Notes: generated from the sequence alone by a model not told the origin. Shown: positions 8,209 to 17,066, counted from the stretch's first letter. The stretch is 64,000 bases of DNA from an uncultured Prevotella sp. (GCA_902495455.1 CABUXJ010000008.1:31275-95274), one strand, 5' to 3'. Numbers and translations: made by a program.

Positions 8209-8268
8209 ACGCAAAGACGCGAAGACGCAAAGGCTTTCTTTTACCTTTGCGTCTTCGCGTCTTTGCGT
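8209..8268. repeat. 25-bp perfect hairpin with 10-nt loop (palindrome family, member B)
   Basis: 8209-8233 (ACGCAAAGACGCGAAGACGC...) pairs perfectly with 8244-8268 around a 10-base loop. Stem and loop lengths are identical to the hairpin at 3103-3162. It separates the convergent fusion-kinase and HAD genes and may terminate both. Confidence 0.9.
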
Positions 8269-8322
8269 ACAATCGTTTTACTATTTGACTTTCAAACGGT
8301 CTCTTTCGTCATATCGCAGACT

Positions 8323-8766
8323 TCAGAATTGCCACCACTTCTTCTTCGGCTTGTTGGCATATTCACCACGCATCGCCCCTGAAGAACCGGCCTCGGCCTC
8401 TGACAGCAGGTCATGCCACGTGCGATTATTGCGTATCATGTCGTAGATCACGCCCCAGTCAGGCAACCCTCCGATATTTCTGTCGTCAATGAAGAGATCT
8501 ACTTTCAGCTTGCGGCTGTAACTCTTGTTGTGCTCCTTAATTTCCTCAGGATAGTCACGGTTGACCGCATAGAATTCCACACCGCGTTCACGACACCACT
8601 CCACGGCCTCGTCGAGCAACCTGCCCTCACGTACACTCCACAAGATGAGTTTGTGACGGTCACGGATGAGCATCTTCAGTGTTTCGGTGGCAAAAGGCAA
8701 CTCCTCGCCAATCTCCGGATAGCGGTGGGTGACAATGGTCCCGTCAAAATCTACTGCGATTGTCAT
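8323..8766 (-). CDS. Small HAD-superfamily hydrolase (BT0820-like)
   Basis: 147 residues. HAD motif I is DFDGTI (about residues 6-11), motif II is the Ser in LILWSVREG, a Lys lies in the middle region, and motif IV is LFIDDRN. There is no cap domain, so it belongs to the small HAD phosphatases typified by B. thetaiotaomicron BT0820. It probably dephosphorylates a small molecule or a protein in the cytoplasm. Its ATG overlaps the stop of the tyrosine kinase gene by four bases (ATGA), so translation is probably coupled. This suggests a role tied to polysaccharide export or its phosphorylation. The C-terminus ends in a basic/aromatic PKKKWWQF tail. Confidence 0.85.
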   Translation of the reverse strand: MTIAVDFDGTIVTHRYPEIGEELPFATETLKMLIRDRHKLILWSVREGRLLDEAVEWCRERGVEFYAVNRDYPEEIKEHNKSYSRKLKVDLFIDDRNIGGLPDWGVIYDMIRNNRTWHDLLSEAEAGSSGAMRGEYANKPKKKWWQF

Positions 8767-11249
8767 AGCTTGATAGATTTATCATCCTTATTACCATAGT
8801 GGCTGTTGGCATAAGTGCCGTATGTATATCCGCCATAGTTGTTCTTATACGTGTAGTGACCGTACGAGCTGTAACCGTAGTAGTAGCTGTGCTTCTTTTT
8901 GGACATGTCGATACCGTTGAGGACGTAGCACATGTTGGGCAGCTTCTTCTCGGCATGCAGTCTGTTGAACAGTTCAAAGGTCGACTTAGGCGTATAGTCG
9001 GCGCGGCAGACAATAACGGTGACGTCGGCCAGCTTGCCAATCTCCAGCGAGTCGGTCACCAATCCGACCGGCGCCGTATCCATGATGACATAGTCGTATT
9101 CTGTCTTGAGAGCCTCGACGATGTCACCCAAGTTCTTGCGGGCCAGCAACTCTGTCGGGTTTGGAGGACAGGGACCGGCTGCCAGAACATCAAGGTTGGC
9201 GCTGACGCCCGACGAACAAATCTCTTTACGGATGTCATCCATCGTCAGTTTGTCCTTCACGAGCAGATTGGTGACACCCACTTTAGAACTTGACAGATTG
9301 AAAATCTTGGCCAAACGCGGTTTGCGGATGTCCAATCCCATGACTATCACCTTCTTTCCGAGGGTAGCAAAGCTGACTGCAAGATTGACAGCATTGAAGG
9401 TCTTTCCCTCTCCAGAGGTAGAAGATGTGAACATGATAACCTTTTGATTGCCGTCAAGCATAAACTGGATATTGGTTCGCATCGCCCTGAATATCTCGTC
9501 AATCTGGTTGTTCTGATTTTCACGGACCACGATACCGCTGCTTCCTTCTTCGTTCGAAAGGGCGACATCAGCGATAATCGGGAGCTTCGTCAGCTTCGCG
9601 ACATCGTCATGTCCCTCTATTCTGAAGCGCAACATCTGCATCAGGTAGATGACGAGCAGGGGCAGACCGAGGCCCAACACCAATCCCACGAGCATGACAA
9701 TGCTGCCCTTGGGGCTCACCTTTCCCTCCAGAAGGGGATAGTCGATGAGCTCGCCCTTGTCGGCGGTAGCGGACAGTGAGATGGAGTTTTCCTCGCGCTT
9801 CTGCAACAACATCAGATAAAGACCGGACTTGATCTCCTGCTGACGGCCGATTTGGGTGAGGACACGTTCCTGCTCCGGTGCGTTGGCCACCTTATTAGTA
9901 TATAGCGAATACTGACGTTCGATGCCCTGCAACTGTATCTTAGCCTGGTGACGGGCCTGCGACAGGGCCGTGCGTATGCTACTCTCGAGGTCGTCGAGGG
10001 CAGAAGTAATCGTCTGAACCTGCGGCGAAATCTCCGAAACTGTGCGCAACATGCGGTTGCGATCCAGCACCGACTGGTTGTACTTGTTGATGAGTGCCGT
10101 CGACGAGACGTCCGTCAGACCGACGTTTGAAGGAATAATCTGATAACGGTTGGACGGATTGTCAACGTATTCGCGGAGGAAATCGAGCATCTGTATCTGT
10201 GATTGGGCCTCCGAAAGTTTGGTCGAGTACTGGCTCGTCTGGGCCAAAGTCTCCGTCGCGTCAAGCTTCATCTGGGTCAGGTTGTTGCGCTTCTTGTACT
10301 TTTCGAGCTCGGTTTCGGTCACTCCCAGTTCAGCACTGATCTTCTCCAGACGTCCGTTGATGAACTCTTCCGTCTTGACGGCAATCTCGTTTTTGTCCGC
10401 ATTTGCCTGTCGGTTGTAGCAGATGGCGAGCTGCTCGAGGAAGTCGACCGCCCTCTCCTTGTTGAAGTCCTGCACTGTGATGAGAGCGATGGATGTCATC
10501 TTGGATGTCGGTTCGACCGTCATTGCCCCCACATAGCCTTTCGCCACAGCCATCGGGGGATAGATTGAGACGTAGAGATCTTTCGTCCATTCACCCTCAA
10601 ACTCAGTATTTTTTGTGAAAGTGAGAGTTCCGGCGGTTGTCTTACAGCTTGCCGGCAGAGTCGTGAATGAAGTCTCGAAAGGTATCTCTTCCCCGTCGTC
10701 TTCGCTATAAGTGTTTCCGCTGACTTCGTACTTGTCGCCGGCTTTCGTTATCTTCATCTTTATCGGCAACATCGTCTCGTCCATCCTGCCAAGACTTGCC
10801 GGGTCTATGTCTACGTTGAGAGCCTGTGTCTTATAGACAAGTTGCTTCTTGATCAATCCCTTCTCCTTGTATTGCACATACAGACGGAGGTCTAACACTG
10901 TCTCACGTGCGAGGATTCGGCTATGGATAATCTCCACCTCATTTTCGATTCCGGCACTATTGGAAAAGGAACCGAGGTCTGCCATGTTCGCCAGCATCTG
11001 GTTACTGCTGTTCCGTCGCTGACTGTTGTCGTCCTTGATAAGCATCTTGACGGATGCCTGATATACGGGACTCTTGTACCGCAGATACAGGAACGCGCCG
11101 CTGAGGAAAATGATCAGCGACAGCACGAACCACTGCCAGTTGAGCAGAAAGAGGGTAAGAATGGTCTTGAAGTCAAACGACGACTCCTCGTTATTGGAGT
11201 CGATGGCTTCAACATTGGCCGATGTATCAATCTTGTTTATATTTTCCAT
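8763..11249 (-). CDS. Exopolysaccharide chain-length/tyrosine autokinase (Wzc/CpsD type)
   Basis: 828 residues. Residues about 25-120 are a Wzz-like domain with the first membrane helix near 35-55. A long coiled-coil periplasmic region with a GNVR-type segment follows, then a second helix near 520-545. The cytoplasmic bacterial tyrosine kinase has Walker A at about 609-617 (SSTSGEGKT), Walker A' GLDIRKP near 638 and Walker B VIMDTAP near 721. The C-terminus carries about 12 tyrosines in 35 residues (from about 788), the autophosphorylation cluster. It should control export and length of a capsule or exopolysaccharide. It lies downstream of rmlA (18-bp gap) and is coupled to the HAD gene. No Wza/polymerase genes are nearby, so the rest of the pathway is elsewhere. 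Confidence 0.93.
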   Translation of the reverse strand: MENINKIDTSANVEAIDSNNEESSFDFKTILTLFLLNWQWFVLSLIIFLSGAFLYLRYKSPVYQASVKMLIKDDNSQRRNSSNQMLANMADLGSFSNSAGIENEVEIIHSRILARETVLDLRLYVQYKEKGLIKKQLVYKTQALNVDIDPASLGRMDETMLPIKMKITKAGDKYEVSGNTYSEDDGEEIPFETSFTTLPASCKTTAGTLTFTKNTEFEGEWTKDLYVSIYPPMAVAKGYVGAMTVEPTSKMTSIALITVQDFNKERAVDFLEQLAICYNRQANADKNEIAVKTEEFINGRLEKISAELGVTETELEKYKKRNNLTQMKLDATETLAQTSQYSTKLSEAQSQIQMLDFLREYVDNPSNRYQIIPSNVGLTDVSSTALINKYNQSVLDRNRMLRTVSEISPQVQTITSALDDLESSIRTALSQARHQAKIQLQGIERQYSLYTNKVANAPEQERVLTQIGRQQEIKSGLYLMLLQKREENSISLSATADKGELIDYPLLEGKVSPKGSIVMLVGLVLGLGLPLLVIYLMQMLRFRIEGHDDVAKLTKLPIIADVALSNEEGSSGIVVRENQNNQIDEIFRAMRTNIQFMLDGNQKVIMFTSSTSGEGKTFNAVNLAVSFATLGKKVIVMGLDIRKPRLAKIFNLSSSKVGVTNLLVKDKLTMDDIRKEICSSGVSANLDVLAAGPCPPNPTELLARKNLGDIVEALKTEYDYVIMDTAPVGLVTDSLEIGKLADVTVIVCRADYTPKSTFELFNRLHAEKKLPNMCYVLNGIDMSKKKHSYYYGYSSYGHYTYKNNYGGYTYGTYANSHYGNKDDKSIKL

Positions 11250-11267
11250 TAATGTTATGTTTGTTTT

Positions 11268-12134
11268 TTAGATATTCATAAGATATTTACCGTAGTCATT
11301 TTTCATCATCGGTTCAGCCAGACGGCGCAACTGTTCCCGCGTAATCCAACCCTTTCGATAAGCGATTTCCTCGAGACAGGCGACCTTGAGCCCCTGCCGC
11401 TTTTCGATCACTTCAATGAAAGTACTGGCCTCACTCAGGCTGTCATGCGTGCCGGTGTCCAGCCACGCGAAACCGCGCTGCAAGGTCTGCACCTTGAGTT
11501 GTCCGCGACGGAGATATTCCTGATTGACCGACGTAATCTCCAGTTCGCCGCGTTCGCTGGGCTTGATATTGCGTGCTATCTCCACCACACTGTTGGGGTA
11601 GAAGTAGAGGCCCACCACGGCATAGTTGGACTTCGGCTGTTTCGGTTTTTCCTCTATGCTGAGACAGTTGCCCTCGGCGTCAAATTCGGCCACGCCATAA
11701 CGTTCCGGATCATTGACGTAATATCCGAAGACCGTAGCCTTGCCGTCCTTCTCCACGTTGTCGACACACTGGCGCAACATTCCGGAGAACCCGCTGCCGT
11801 AGAAGATGTTGTCGCCGAGCACGAGGCAGACGTCGTCGGTCCCGATGAAGTCGGCGCCGATGATGAAGGCCTGGGCCAAACCGTCCGGAGACGGTTGCTC
11901 CGCGAAGGTGAAACGGACGCCCATGTCGCTGCCGTCACCCAGCAGACGACGAAATCCCGGGAGGTCATCGGGCGTACTGATAATGAGGATATCCCGTATT
12001 CCGGCCAGCATAAGGACAGATATCGGGTAATATATCATCGGTTTGTCGAATATGGGTATCAGCTGCTTGCTGATACCTTTGGTGATGGGGTACAGCCGCG
12101 TACCGCTGCCACCTGCAAGGACTATTCCTTTCAT
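11268..12134 (-). CDS. rmlA: Glucose-1-phosphate thymidylyltransferase
   Basis: 288 residues, the normal RmlA length. The nucleotide-binding signature is GIVLAGGSGTRLYPITKGIS at residues 3-22, followed by KQLIPIFDKPMIYYP, LVLGDNIFYG and the product-site segment YAVVGLYFYPN. It makes dTDP-glucose from glucose-1-phosphate and dTTP, the first step to dTDP-rhamnose. The rmlBCD genes are not in the window. It is first in the minus-strand rmlA-kinase-HAD run, with a promoter at about 12174-12167. Confidence 0.95.
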   Translation of the reverse strand: MKGIVLAGGSGTRLYPITKGISKQLIPIFDKPMIYYPISVLMLAGIRDILIISTPDDLPGFRRLLGDGSDMGVRFTFAEQPSPDGLAQAFIIGADFIGTDDVCLVLGDNIFYGSGFSGMLRQCVDNVEKDGKATVFGYYVNDPERYGVAEFDAEGNCLSIEEKPKQPKSNYAVVGLYFYPNSVVEIARNIKPSERGELEITSVNQEYLRRGQLKVQTLQRGFAWLDTGTHDSLSEASTFIEVIEKRQGLKVACLEEIAYRKGWITREQLRRLAEPMMKNDYGKYLMNI

Positions 12135-12166
12135 GAGACGTGTTTCTTATTGTTTGAAAATTGCTG

Positions 12167-12246
12167 CAAAGGTAAGAATTTATTTTAGTAATACCATTAT
12201 TTATAGGACTTTTTAATCCTTTTGTACAGAAATATTCTTAACTTTG
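12167..12246. promoter_or_regulatory. Divergent -7 boxes for rmlA (minus) and the 209-residue protein gene (plus)
   Basis: Minus strand TACCTTTG at 12174-12167; plus strand TAACTTTG at 12239-12246. Neither has a good -33 TTTG at 19-21 bp, so recognition may depend on an activator or an alternative sigma factor. Confidence 0.5.
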
Positions 12247-12352
12247 CAGGCGAAAATAACGACAAGTGCCTGTCAGCGGCTGTACTTTGAGGTTTGGATA
12301 TCAGCCCCGAGAACAGTCCGGAACGACACAAACAACATCAAACATCATCATT

Positions 12353-12982
12353 ATGAGTATATTTTCAAGACTGTTCGGCAAAAAAGCCGAAGACCAGCCG
12401 AAAGCCGGTGGCATGGAAGACTTCATGACCCTCATACGCGTCTACTTCCAGGCTGCCATCGCAGCCGACCTCGGCATCACCAATCTGGCCATGCTGCCGG
12501 ACCTGAGAGTGTTCAAGACGACCCTGCGCGTACCCACCGTCAACAACAAGCTGGGCGTGGGCGAGAGAGCCCGTTGCCGCAAGATGCTGAAGGAAATCTA
12601 CGCTATGGACGACTCCTTCTTTAAGGAGATAGACCAGAGTCTGCGCCGCAACTGCCGCAAGATACAGGACGTTCAGGTCTATCTCGTGCAGTTCCAGAAC
12701 TTCAGTCAGGACCTCATGATGCTCATGGGCAACCTCATGAAGTTCAAGCTCCGGCTGCCGGGATTTATGAAGAAGGCCATGTACACCATGACGGAAAAGA
12801 CCGTCAACGACATTTTCACAAAAAACGACTACACCGACCCGGGCGTACTGAAGACGGTGGTGGCCATCCGCGAATATGACCGCAGGCTCGGTTTCTCACA
12901 GCGCTGGATTACGGACTTTGTCTACAAGGTCGTCATGCTCGCCAAAAAAGAGCCGAAACCCAAGGACGACGCAGCCAAATAA
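12353..12982 (+). CDS. Conserved protein of unknown function
   Basis: 209 residues starting MSIFSRLFGKK; upstream in-frame codons overlap the leader. I do not recognise a domain. The sequence is mostly helical and basic (for example RNCRKIQDVQVYLVQFQNFS and LPGFMKKAMYTMTEKTVNDI), with no signal peptide and no clear membrane helix. The N-terminus resembles the short amphipathic FSRLFGKK starts seen in membrane-associated cytoplasmic proteins; that is only a resemblance. It is monocistronic, with its own -7 box (12239) and a long palindrome 57 bp after the stop. Confidence 0.75.
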   Translation: MSIFSRLFGKKAEDQPKAGGMEDFMTLIRVYFQAAIAADLGITNLAMLPDLRVFKTTLRVPTVNNKLGVGERARCRKMLKEIYAMDDSFFKEIDQSLRRNCRKIQDVQVYLVQFQNFSQDLMMLMGNLMKFKLRLPGFMKKAMYTMTEKTVNDIFTKNDYTDPGVLKTVVAIREYDRRLGFSQRWITDFVYKVVMLAKKEPKPKDDAAK

Positions 12983-13038
12983 GACACACGGAGAGATTGC
13001 TCCGAGGCAAAGGTAAAGCCGTATCAAAATACGGAATT

Positions 13039-13158
13039 AAGGTAGGGACATATTTTTCGCTACGCTCAACAACTCGTCTTGTATTTGTCCGCCCGTTTCA
13101 ATTGACGGACAAATACAAGACGAGTTGTTGAGCGTAGCGAAAAATATGTCCCTACCTT
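13039..13158. repeat. 53-bp perfect inverted repeat with 14-nt loop
   Basis: 13039-13091 is exactly complementary to 13106-13158. The outer part (AAGGTAGGGACATATTTTTC) and inner part (CTTGTATTTGTCCG) recur in the palindromes at 41439-41825 and 42541-42691. It may terminate the upstream gene. Confidence 0.92.
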
Positions 13159-13269
13159 GTGTATGAACCTTTGTCGAATTGTGTCTGGACCTTCACCGAA
13201 TTGCTTATCAACCGTTGCCACTCCCTCGCTTTTGTTTGCCGGCCGCCCAACCACAGACACGGAAACCAA

Positions 13270-13668
13270 CTGTTAAAAACACGGAATAATCACAACAAAA
13301 AAAACTCGATTTTAACATAAATTCTGCGCCAACAGATCCCTCGGCCTCAAATATGCGAGTTTTGCGCGTGCATCTTTTTCTCCTTGAGCATCACGACGTT
13401 ACAACCAAAATCATAAAAGTGTGCAACTTTTTCACCGATTTTTTCGTGCCGTAAGGCCCTTACGGCATTGCAACGGGGCGCTCGTTGCATCGCAGCGGCG
13501 GCCCCGTCATCGTCCGAAAAGCACGCCGTTGCAGACCAACGGGGCCCTTACGGCAAGGCCGCAGAACTTTTTCTATCGAAAAACGGAGCCCGAATGTCAA
13601 AATATGGGCATTGTCGCCGTTTTTTTCGAGCAATTTTCATGTGTTAAATTTGTGATATTTTCATGACA
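13270..13668 (+). repeat. ~400-bp dispersed intergenic repeat, copy 2
   Basis: Same order as copy 1: CTGTTAAAAACACGGAATAAT start, 45-bp core at 13339-13383, GTGTGCAAC, GC-rich block between CCGTAAGGCCC and GGGCCCTTACGGC, end TTTTCATGACA. Length 399 bp against 396 and 398 for the others. An 81-codon frame (13421-13666) is open. Confidence 0.9.
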
Positions 13669-13693
13669 GCAAACGGACATCATGACTGTCATC

Positions 13694-13850
13694 GTAGGGT
13701 CGCGACCCGTCGCGACCGCCTCCTTGCCTCGTAATTTAACTCACCGGTTGCTTCTATAAATGTCAGATGTTAGATGTTAGATGTCAGAACATTCTCCCTT
13801 CATCTCGTAGGCACCCTCCCCTTGGGGAGGGCCGGGGTGGGGCCGGTGCC
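13694..13850. repeat. GC-rich palindromic module (copy a)
   Basis: It contains GGTCGCGACCCGTCGCGACC, a TTAGATG microrepeat near 13769-13790, and the perfect palindrome CCCTCCCCTTGGGGAGGG (13814-13831) within GGCACC...GGTGCC. The same parts, in the same order, occur at 27264-27381. Positions 13159-13269 and 13851-13957 hold nothing I recognise. Confidence 0.8.
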
Positions 13851-13957
13851 ACGTGTCACCACCTTTTTGCCCCTAAATGAGCGCGGCGTCGCAGTCGCGA
13901 AGTTTTAAAAAACCTTAAAGAGCCGGGCGCATTACATATATTATGCAAAAAATGTAA

Positions 13958-13965
13958 TACCTTTG
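13958..13965 (+). promoter_or_regulatory. -7 box of the zapB-like/zapA/rny cluster
   Basis: TACCTTTG, 16 bp before the first ATG; no clear -33 box. Confidence 0.5.
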
Positions 13966-13981
13966 TAAGATAAAGAGCGTT

Positions 13982-14290
13982 ATGACAATGACTTCAAACG
14001 AACAGACTTTAGTGACGTTTCAGACTCGTGTCCGCCAGATGATTCTTCGGTTCCGACAACTGAAGGAAGAAAACGACGAGCTGTACGCCCTCCTCGACAA
14101 GAGCGAGAACGACATCAAGACGTTGCGCGAAAAGCTGGACCAGCAAGCCAAAGACTACAATTCGCTCAAAATGGCTAAGATGATCGAAATCACCGACGGC
14201 GACCTCGATGCCGCACGGACACGGCTGTCAAAGCTGATACGTGACGTAAACAAATGTATTACGATACTGACAGACCAAAAAACAGATTAA
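13982..14290 (+). CDS. Small coiled-coil protein, ZapB-like
   Basis: 102 residues. Residues about 15-70 form a heptad-rich coiled coil (RFRQLKEENDELYALLDKSE). Size, coiled coil and position three bases upstream of zapA suggest a partner of the Z-ring, functionally like ZapB, in the cytoplasm at mid-cell. No sequence motif proves this. A second ATG two codons in (13988) is an alternative start. It is cotranscribed with zapA and rny. Confidence 0.75.
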   Translation: MTMTSNEQTLVTFQTRVRQMILRFRQLKEENDELYALLDKSENDIKTLREKLDQQAKDYNSLKMAKMIEITDGDLDAARTRLSKLIRDVNKCITILTDQKTD

Positions 14291-14293
14291 GCC

Positions 14294-14605
14294 ATGGCAG
14301 AACAGAATAGAGAAAACTTCCGAATACATCTCCATGTCTACGACGAAGAGATAGAGGTCGTCCTGTCGGACAGGACCGAAGAGGAATATTATCGTGCGGC
14401 GGCAAAGTTGATCACTGACCGCTACAACATATACGCACAGAGATATAAGGCTCACAAGAGCGACCACACGATAGCGCTGATGACGCTCATCGACGTCGCG
14501 CTGCAATATTCGAAAGAACGTGCCAAGAACGACACCGCACCTTATAATGATATTCTCAACAATCTGACTGCCGAAATAGAGGACGCCCTCGGAGAAAAGA
14601 AATGA
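14294..14605 (+). CDS. zapA: Cell division protein ZapA
   Basis: 103 residues, typical for ZapA. The N-terminal beta-rich part (FRIHLHVYDEEIEVVLSDRT) is followed by EEEYYRAAAKLITDRYNIYA and a C-terminal helix containing TIALMTLIDVALQYSKERAK. ZapA binds FtsZ and bundles filaments at the division site. The start lies three bases after the upstream coiled-coil gene; rny follows after 35 bp. Confidence 0.88.
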   Translation: MAEQNRENFRIHLHVYDEEIEVVLSDRTEEEYYRAAAKLITDRYNIYAQRYKAHKSDHTIALMTLIDVALQYSKERAKNDTAPYNDILNNLTAEIEDALGEKK

Positions 14606-14640
14606 GAATATTAACAATCATATTTATATAAATAAAACTT

Positions 14641-16179
14641 ATGGAACTAACAATAATAATTGTTGCCGCCGTTGCTCTCATCATCGGAGGATTTGGCGGA
14701 TATTATATGTTCCTCCATGTGATAAAGGGGAAATATAATGAAATGGTTGCCTCAGCGGAAAAGGAGGCCGAAGTGATCAAGGAGAAAAAACTGCTGGAAG
14801 TGAAGGAGAAGTTCCTCAACAAGAAGAGCGAACTCGAGAAGGAGGTGCAGATGCGCAACCAGCACATACAGCAGGGTGAGAACAAGCTCAAGCAGCGCGA
14901 AATCTCACTCAACCAACGTCACGAGGAACTGGGACGCCGCAAAAACGAGCTGGACAATCTCCAGACACGCATCGACAACGAGAAGAAGTTGCTCCAGATG
15001 AAGAACGAGGAACTCGAGAAGATGCAGCTGCAGGAGCGCGAAAAACTCGAGGAGCTCTCCGGACTCAGCGCCGACGAAGCCAAGCAGAGACTGGTGGAGA
15101 CGGTCAAGGACGAGGCCAAGACCGAAGCACAGAGCTACATCAACGAGATCATGGACGAAGCCAAGCTCAACGCCAACGCCCAGGCACGCAAGATTGTCAT
15201 CCAGACCATCCAGCGCGTGGCCACCGAGACGGCCATCGAAAACAGCGTCAGCGTCTTCCACATCGACAACGACGAGGTCAAGGGACGCATCATCGGACGC
15301 GAGGGACGCAACATCCGCGCTCTGGAGGCCGCCACGGGAGTGGAAATCGTGGTCGACGACACGCCCGAAGCCATCGTCATCAGCGCGTTTGACCCCATCC
15401 GCCGCGAGGTTTGCCGTCTGGCTCTCCATCAGCTGGTGGCCGACGGACGCATCCATCCGGCACGCATTGAGGAGGTCGTACAGAAGGTCAAGAAGCAACT
15501 CGAGAACGAAGTCATCGAGACCGGAAAGCGCACGTGCATCGACCTCGGCATACACGGACTCCATCCTGAACTGACCCGCATCATCGGTAAGATGAAATAT
15601 CGCAGCTCATACGGACAGAACCTGTTGCAGCACGCCCGCGAGACGGCCAACCTCTGTGCCGTCATGGCGTCGGAACTGGGCCTCAACCCGAAGAAGGCAA
15701 AGCGCGCCGGACTACTCCACGACATCGGCAAGGTGCCCGACGAGGAGAGCGAACTGCCCCACGCACTCTACGGAGCCAAGATAGCGGAGAAGTATCGCGA
15801 GAAACCGGACATCTGCAACGCCATCGCCGCCCACCACGACGAGTGCGAGATGAACACACTGCTGGCTCCCATCGTTCAGGTGTGTGACGCAATCAGCGGT
15901 GCACGTCCCGGTGCACGCCGTGAGATTGTCGAGGCATACATCAAGCGCCTCAACGACCTCGAAGCCATCGCCATGAGTTATCCCGGCGTGACCAAGACAT
16001 ACGCCATCCAGGCCGGACGCGAGCTCCGTGTCATCGTCGGCGCCGACAAGATGGACGACACTCAGACGGAAGCTCTGTCAGGAGACATCGCAAACAAGAT
16101 ACAGAACGAGATGACCTATCCCGGACAGGTCAAGATAACCGTCATCCGAGAGACCCGCAGCGTGGCTTACGCCAAGTAA
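14641..16179 (+). CDS. rny: Ribonuclease Y
   Basis: 512 residues. There is an N-terminal membrane helix (about 3-25), a long coiled coil (about 30-190), a KH RNA-binding domain (about 205-270, with GRIIGREGRNIRALEAATGV), and an HD phosphohydrolase domain (about 325-420, with LLHDIGK and AAHHDE). It is a membrane-tethered endoribonuclease that initiates mRNA decay. It is last in the zapB-like/zapA/rny cluster, an order common in Bacteroidetes, and is followed by a hairpin. Confidence 0.95.
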   Translation: MELTIIIVAAVALIIGGFGGYYMFLHVIKGKYNEMVASAEKEAEVIKEKKLLEVKEKFLNKKSELEKEVQMRNQHIQQGENKLKQREISLNQRHEELGRRKNELDNLQTRIDNEKKLLQMKNEELEKMQLQEREKLEELSGLSADEAKQRLVETVKDEAKTEAQSYINEIMDEAKLNANAQARKIVIQTIQRVATETAIENSVSVFHIDNDEVKGRIIGREGRNIRALEAATGVEIVVDDTPEAIVISAFDPIRREVCRLALHQLVADGRIHPARIEEVVQKVKKQLENEVIETGKRTCIDLGIHGLHPELTRIIGKMKYRSSYGQNLLQHARETANLCAVMASELGLNPKKAKRAGLLHDIGKVPDEESELPHALYGAKIAEKYREKPDICNAIAAHHDECEMNTLLAPIVQVCDAISGARPGARREIVEAYIKRLNDLEAIAMSYPGVTKTYAIQAGRELRVIVGADKMDDTQTEALSGDIANKIQNEMTYPGQVKITVIRETRSVAYAK

Positions 16180-16205
16180 GAAGGCGCGGAAGACGCAAGA
16201 CAAGC

Positions 16206-16243
16206 AAGGTGGAGCAAAGATTATAGTGTCATTGCTCCACCTT
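16206..16243 (+). terminator. 12-bp stem-loop after rny
   Basis: AAGGTGGAGCAA (16206-16217) pairs perfectly with TTGCTCCACCTT (16232-16243); only a weak AATTTAT tail follows. Confidence 0.65.
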
Positions 16244-16314
16244 AATTTATAAAGTCTACATACCTTATTAATATATAAGCAGGACTTAAGCACGACTTTA
16301 AATCCGACCGATAC

Positions 16315-16851
16315 ATGAAAAGACATACTTTCTTCACATTCGCCCTAATGCTTTTGGCGGCTTTTGCCATCGCCTGCAGCACCCATGAGGAGGAACCGGA
16401 GGACAAATCCGATAAGTCCGACAGCAACTCCGGATGGGCAGACGAGATTGTCCCCGAAGACGCGCCGCAAGGATACCTGACCGTCGCCGAAGCAATCGAA
16501 GCTCCAATCGGCGAGCCGGTCAACGTCCGCGGCTACATCATCGGCTCAACATCGCGCACCATCTACAACTCTATCATGGCCCCACCATTCGAAAGCCGTT
16601 CTTCGCTGATATTGGCTGACCGCATCTTCCGTCCCGGCGACACGCCCGACGAATATGACCCTTTCTACGAGGACGAACTCTTCCCGGTGTCGCTCAACGA
16701 CTTCGCCGACTACAAGAGAGCACTCAATCTGGTTGACAATCCGCAGCACTGGCATCGCGTCATCTATATCTACGGCATGAAAACAAAATATCTTGGCATG
16801 CCGGGAATGAACAAGATAATGAAATATGAGTTTGAGGACGAGATGCAGTGA
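16315..16851 (+). CDS. DUF6359-like lipoprotein
   Basis: 178 residues. The signal peptide ends in a lipobox, AFAIAC, with the lipidated Cys near residue 21, then an acidic linker (HEEEPEDKSDKSDS). The body begins YLTVAEAIEAPIGEPVNVRG and continues YIIGST, the start typical of DUF6359, an OB-fold-like domain in Bacteroidetes envelope proteins. It is probably anchored in the outer membrane or periplasm; function unknown. It is separated by terminators from rny and by the trp leader from trpB, so it is monocistronic. Confidence 0.8.
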   Translation: MKRHTFFTFALMLLAAFAIACSTHEEEPEDKSDKSDSNSGWADEIVPEDAPQGYLTVAEAIEAPIGEPVNVRGYIIGSTSRTIYNSIMAPPFESRSSLILADRIFRPGDTPDEYDPFYEDELFPVSLNDFADYKRALNLVDNPQHWHRVIYIYGMKTKYLGMPGMNKIMKYEFEDEMQ

Positions 16852-16952
16852 AAATCATGCGGAACAGCGGTCATAAAAAGGCCGATACATCACATTCCGA
16901 TAGCAGAAACAATGTTTTTATACCAAAACGCAATAAAAAACCGGCAAAAAAT

Positions 16953-16983
16953 ATTGCATTTTAAAATATATTGTGTATCTTTG
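16953..16983 (+). promoter_or_regulatory. Promoter of the trp operon
   Basis: ATTG (16953-16956), 19 bp, TATCTTTG (16976-16983); transcription should start near 16989, about 27 nt before the leader peptide ATG. Confidence 0.65.
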
Positions 16984-17015
16984 CAAACGTAAACATAAAG
17001 ACATCTATATATAAC

Positions 17016-17066
17016 ATGAACTCAATGAACAATACATGGTGGTGGCGTAACTCGAGATTGAAATAG
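17016..17066 (+). CDS. trpL: trp operon leader peptide
   Basis: Sixteen codons read MNSMNNTWWWRNSRLK with TAG at 17064-17066. Three consecutive Trp codons (17037-17045) sit in the 5' arm of a hairpin (ATACATGG at 17032-17039 with CCATGTAT at 17082-17089, extended by GCGT/ACGC). Ribosome stalling on these codons when charged Trp-tRNA is scarce would open the first hairpin and disfavour the downstream terminator. The arrangement matches the Bacteroid-trp leader type known in Rfam; it is a true peptide too short for ordinary gene callers. Confidence 0.9.
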   Translation: MNSMNNTWWWRNSRLK

